The notes below the pieces were generated by a model. It was not told the DNA's origin, made no database searches, and worked only from the letters and a program-made list of their open reading frames with translations. This document shows, piece by piece, positions 7,077 through 10,237 of a DNA stretch of 10,237 nt (position 1 is its first letter; every line of letters begins with the position of its first letter). The translations under genes and the position numbers were made by a program. This DNA comes from an uncultured bacterium (GTDB taxonomy: Bacteria; Bacteroidota; Bacteroidia; Bacteroidales; Bacteroidaceae): contig CAJMQU010000082.1 of assembly GCA_905215555.1 (NCBI GenBank), positions 1 through 10,237 of the forward strand. Reading direction: 5' to 3'.

Positions 7077-8471
7077 TTATTTACGTTTCTTATTTTTAGA
7101 CTTCAGTTCTTTCAAATATTTCATATAGCCGTTGAATAAGTCAATTGTACGTGCTTCGCCCACTCGGACAGACATCTTCGGATCGTTGAAAACACCCGGG
7201 AATTGGTAACAAAGAATCTTTTCGAAGTTATCGAACAGGTTCAAGTCGCGGATAATTTCCTCCACCGGACGGGGATACAAAGAGTTGTCCGGATTGAACA
7301 GGAAGACTTCCAGATCGAACCATAAGTGGGATTTAGCCTCATCGCAGGCTTTCTGAAGCATATCAGCCGCTTCCTTGCCTGTCAGGTCTCCCTGAGGCAT
7401 ACGGGCAAATCCAAACGGACAGAGAATATCCAGATGTTCCAGCAATGCCGGATAGGTATCCATTCCGTTAGGCACTTCGAAGCTATTAGTGGCAAGCATC
7501 ACGGGCTTGCCCGGTGCAAAACCGCTGCAATAGGCTTTGAATTCCCTGAAGAAATTCACGATATCATCTTTTCTCTTTTTCCGCATTTCAGGGCGTTGTT
7601 CCCAGTTATCCAGGCCGCCGCCGCTCTCTTCGGAGACATAGAAAGCATAGAAAGATTCATGATGCCCATACATATCCCACAATTCTTTGGCTACCCGTTT
7701 GTGCCACTCCAGGGATTCGGGGGTGAAGTCGAACCAAGCAAACATGCCGACTCCCATCAATATATTCATACCCAGTTTGTCAGCCTCGGAGAGGATGGCT
7801 TCGATAGGATCTTCGGCCGTGATGTCCATACGGCCGGGATATAGCCTGGAGGGATAGAATGCTTTCCCTGCATAATTATCTACATTCGTCGTATGCTTGC
7901 CTACATACTCCTCATTACGGAATACTTCCTGAATAACCACCATATTCATCTCCAGCTTATTCATGGAGCGGATCAGTTCCTTCCACTGTTCATCAGTCAT
8001 CTTCTTGATATCCTGATTCCAGTGCTTTCCTTCTATTTCGCTCCAATGATAGATACCCGCCCAGGCACCGGAGATTTGCTGAATGGAACGGATATCCGAT
8101 TCTATGATCTCAATGTCTTTAGTTTTCCGATAAGTCTTGCCGGCATCAGCTACTTTAAAAATAACTTTATGCTTCCCTACCCGCTCTTTGGTAGGTATCA
8201 CCACCTTCACCGTTTCGGATTTTCCTGCGGGAATGGTCATGGTCGTTTCATACAGCAATGCGTCTTTCTTTTCTTTGCCCCAATACAAAGAGACCTGATA
8301 GGTTTGCTGCACAGCACTTTCATTGACAATGCCTCCACGGATATCCAAATCTACTTTATTGGTTATCTTCCCGGGGGGGATCAAAGTCAGACTTACCTTG
8401 CCTTCCGCCCGCAGGGTGACAAGGGTGAATAAAGAAAAGAGTAGTAAAAAAATACGTTTCATAATCATCAT
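7077..8471 (-). CDS. Exported Ig-like plus DUF4434-type TIM-barrel protein
   Basis: 464 residues from the first ATG. In-frame ATGs at 8471, 8468 and 8462 are all possible; the last (MKRIFLLLF) gives the most typical signal peptide, cleaved near residue 22-24. Residues ~25-125 form an Ig-like or CARDB-like beta domain (VSLTLIPPGK, YQVSLYWGKE, VKVVIPTKERVGKHKVIFKV). Residues ~130-455 form a DUF4434 barrel: ISGAWAGIY, LEMNMVVIQEVF, FYPSRLYPG, AILSEADKLGMNILMG, FYAFYVSEES with Glu282 as candidate acid/base, CPFGFARMP, and LWFDLEVFLFN with Glu388 as candidate nucleophile. The C-terminus is a short lysine-rich tail (KELKSKNKKRK). The likely role is a periplasmic glycoside hydrolase of unknown specificity. 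It begins 7 nt after the phosphoesterase stop codon, so it is co-transcribed. There is no lipobox, unlike the two lipoprotein paralogues downstream. Confidence 0.86.
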   Translation of the reverse strand: MMIMKRIFLLLFSLFTLVTLRAEGKVSLTLIPPGKITNKVDLDIRGGIVNESAVQQTYQVSLYWGKEKKDALLYETTMTIPAGKSETVKVVIPTKERVGKHKVIFKVADAGKTYRKTKDIEIIESDIRSIQQISGAWAGIYHWSEIEGKHWNQDIKKMTDEQWKELIRSMNKLEMNMVVIQEVFRNEEYVGKHTTNVDNYAGKAFYPSRLYPGRMDITAEDPIEAILSEADKLGMNILMGVGMFAWFDFTPESLEWHKRVAKELWDMYGHHESFYAFYVSEESGGGLDNWEQRPEMRKKRKDDIVNFFREFKAYCSGFAPGKPVMLATNSFEVPNGMDTYPALLEHLDILCPFGFARMPQGDLTGKEAADMLQKACDEAKSHLWFDLEVFLFNPDNSLYPRPVEEIIRDLNLFDNFEKILCYQFPGVFNDPKMSVRVGEARTIDLFNGYMKYLKELKSKNKKRK

Positions 8472-8478
8472 TTTAAAA

Positions 8479-9465
8479 TTAGTAAAAACTACCCGGATAA
8501 GAAATCCGCGATTCTATCTCTCCACCGGCCAGACGAATATAAGAATCGAACTTACGTTCACCCTCTTGCAAAATTATCACACGGGCACCGTTAGCCAGAT
8601 TACTATATACTGTATTTCCGCCAGAATAACGTCCATAAGCCAGCAATACTTCCTTATAGGCAACTGCATAATCATTGTTATGGTCATGTCCCACAAACAT
8701 ACCCATGACATCTCCACATTCCTTAATGGCAGTGAACAAACCGGAATTAGTCGTAGGACAAGCAACTCCTTCACCCCTCACTCCAAACAGCCTATTCTTA
8801 CCCTCCATCACGGCATCTTCATATTCGGGTATCGGAATGTGGAAAAATGCCAATGCCGGAAGAGGGACACCTTCATTATGCTGCGTAAATTCCAGGCTCT
8901 TACTTCGGTACCAGGCTATTTGGTCAAACTTAATCCAATCATATCCGGGTACAGACTTTATCTTTGTATATGAATGGGAATCAATACAATATAGTAAAGC
9001 AGCATTCTTGCTTTTATCCTTTGACGACCTCACCGTCAACACATAATCAGGAGCCACATCACCTGTACGAACAGGCATCAGGCAGCCTTTCTTCTTAGCG
9101 ATATAATCATAGAGTTCGGGACGTGCAGAGTCATACTCGTCATCATGATTGCCAAATACAACCCCAAAAGGAATATGGCGTTTAATGCAAGGTTCCAGAA
9201 CAATATCCAGCCCTTTGAAAGTCTCATTGGAAACCACCACATCACCTGTGAAGATGACGAAATCCGGATGTTCTGCATCCAACACTTCATTTATCCGATC
9301 CAAGGATATTTGTGAATTGACCTGATCATCATATTTATAATGCACATCAGTGAATTGAACGATTTTAAATTTACCGTCACGACCGAACTTCAACACTTCT
9401 TTTTGGGCAGCCCCCGTAAGAGCACTGAACAATACAGCTAAACATAAAACAAGTTTCTTATACAT
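8479..9465 (-). CDS. Exported calcineurin-like metallophosphoesterase (Dcr2-like)
   Basis: A complete 328-residue metallophosphoesterase with every metal motif present: FTDVH (Asp40, His42), TGD (Asp75), GNHD (Asn106, His107), FHIP (His209) and GHDHNND (His260, His262). These bind a two-metal centre that hydrolyses phosphate mono- or diesters. The order and spacing, and the long insert between GNHD and FHIP, resemble the Dcr2/purple-acid-phosphatase-29 type common in Bacteroides. A signal peptide (residues 1-20, cleaved near GAA/Q) places it outside the cytoplasm. It sits 7 nt after the GDPD stop codon. A natural reading is that it removes the phosphate left after GDPD acts, but substrate and order are inferred. 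The start ATG at 9465 follows an A-rich stretch without a Shine-Dalgarno. Confidence 0.9.
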   Translation of the reverse strand: MYKKLVLCLAVLFSALTGAAQKEVLKFGRDGKFKIVQFTDVHYKYDDQVNSQISLDRINEVLDAEHPDFVIFTGDVVVSNETFKGLDIVLEPCIKRHIPFGVVFGNHDDEYDSARPELYDYIAKKKGCLMPVRTGDVAPDYVLTVRSSKDKSKNAALLYCIDSHSYTKIKSVPGYDWIKFDQIAWYRSKSLEFTQHNEGVPLPALAFFHIPIPEYEDAVMEGKNRLFGVRGEGVACPTTNSGLFTAIKECGDVMGMFVGHDHNNDYAVAYKEVLLAYGRYSGGNTVYSNLANGARVIILQEGERKFDSYIRLAGGEIESRISYPGSFY

Positions 9466-9472
9466 CGTTTTT

Positions 9473-10237
9473 CTATTTTAAACTATCAATAATCTTCAAT
9501 AATAATTCAGGCTCATCAGTGGTAATGTAATCAACACCCAGCAAGTAATACTGCTGTAGCTCTTCCGCATTATTCACAGTCCAGACATTCGTCAGCAGTC
9601 CCGCCTCTTTGGCTTTTCGGGCCAGCTCCTTATCTTGCCGATACGCATAATAAGAATAATCGATTCCTGAAATACGGTCGTCCGCCAATTCTTTCAGTTC
9701 TTTCTTTCCTTCCATCAGATAGAGGGTTCTCGCTGTCGGGTCCAACTGCCTGATACGTTTCAGAACTTCATAATTGAAACTGATATATTCCACGTATCCC
9801 TGCATCTTCATGCGATGTACAATACTGACCACCGAATCGGTCAGCTGCAAAGTACGGGCCAGTCCCTTTTGGGAATCTTTTATTTCGATGACAGGATGAG
9901 TCACATTCTGTGCTCTTGCAGCCAGCAGAAGTTCCTGCAGGGAAGGAACGGGATCTTGCTCATGAATGGTTTTCTGAAATAATTGCAGCAGACTTGTATT
10001 CTCTACTTCTACTCCATATACATGCGGATCGTGGGAAAGCACCACCTTGTTATCCGCCGTCAACCAAACGTCCAGTTCGGAGCCTTGGCAGCCCAGTTCC
10101 ACGGCATTCCGGAAAGAACGAATGGAGTTTTGCAGCACCCCTTTTTGTTTCCAGGCACCACGGTGGGCTATTACCTTATTTTTACCGAAACCATCTTTCA
10201 ATAATTCAAATTCATATTCCTGCCCATCAATCAAAAG
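9473..10237 (-). CDS. Glycerophosphodiester phosphodiesterase family protein, 5' end missing (right edge)
   Basis: The frame is open to the right edge, where the last codons in the window read Leu-Leu-Ile-Asp-Gly. The only apparent start near the edge is a TTG at 10234, so I treat the N-terminus, probably with a signal peptide, as outside the window. About 254 codons are present. GDPD hallmarks, numbered from 10234: VIAHRGAW (His24, Arg25), NSIRSFRNAVELGCQGSELDVW (shown in part; Glu53, Asp55), LSHDP (His68), VIEIKD (Glu117, Lys119), NVWTVN near 216-221, and YITTDEP at the end. GDPDs cleave glycerophosphodiesters to glycerol 3-phosphate and an alcohol in a metal-dependent TIM barrel. In this operon it may act on a phosphodiester-containing glycan or lipid head group. 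It is the first gene seen of a tightly spaced operon whose promoter is off-window. Confidence 0.88.
   Translation of the reverse strand, partial: LLIDGQEYEFELLKDGFGKNKVIAHRGAWKQKGVLQNSIRSFRNAVELGCQGSELDVWLTADNKVVLSHDPHVYGVEVENTSLLQLFQKTIHEQDPVPSLQELLLAARAQNVTHPVIEIKDSQKGLARTLQLTDSVVSIVHRMKMQGYVEYISFNYEVLKRIRQLDPTARTLYLMEGKKELKELADDRISGIDYSYYAYRQDKELARKAKEAGLLTNVWTVNNAEELQQYYLLGVDYITTDEPELLLKIIDSLK

Noticed and set aside
10232..10234. TTG as the true start of the GDPD gene
   Set aside because: The frame continues to the window edge and such proteins normally have a signal peptide before this point, so the gene is more likely truncated here.

Overview
The window looks like part of a gut Bacteroides (Bacteroidales) chromosome. 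The grounds are very AT-rich gaps between moderately GC-rich genes, a mostly missing Shine-Dalgarno signal, one good Bacteroides-type promoter (-33 TTG, 19-nt spacer, -7 TAnnTTTG), and a run of exported carbohydrate-active-type proteins. All eight genes lie on the minus strand, so transcription runs from right to left. No SusC/SusD pair, regulator, integrase, IS element, tRNA or rRNA is visible.

Layout in transcription order: (1) a glycerophosphodiester phosphodiesterase, cut by the right edge; (2) a Dcr2-like calcineurin-type metallophosphoesterase, 7 nt downstream; (3) an exported protein with an Ig-like domain followed by a DUF4434-type TIM barrel, 7 nt downstream; (4) an SGNH/GDSL esterase of carbohydrate esterase family 2 type, 10 nt downstream; (5) an exported ADP-ribosylglycohydrolase-family protein with an added C-terminal beta domain, about 15 nt downstream; (6) a lipoprotein with a jelly-roll-like domain followed by a DUF4434-like barrel, overlapping gene 5 by 4 nt (ATGA); then a 250-nt gap holding seven tandem copies of a 22-bp repeat; (7) a DUF4434-like lipoprotein with a C-terminal discoidin-like domain; a strong hairpin terminator at about 906-971; and finally (8), with its own promoter and Shine-Dalgarno, a DUF4434-like protein with a twin-arginine-type leader, cut by the left edge.

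Genes 1-6 are packed as one operon whose promoter lies beyond the right edge. Gene 7 is probably in the same transcript but separated by the repeat array. Gene 8 is a separate transcription unit.

Taken together, this is probably an accessory catabolic locus for an exported, decorated, phosphate-containing glycan or glycoconjugate. The GDPD would open phosphodiesters, the metallophosphoesterase would remove phosphate, the CE2-like enzyme would remove acyl esters, and the four DUF4434-like barrels plus the ARH-family protein would act on glycosidic bonds. That scheme is inference. What the sequence shows directly is the gene content, the export signals, the conserved motifs, and a pair of conserved glutamates shared by the three complete DUF4434-like proteins.
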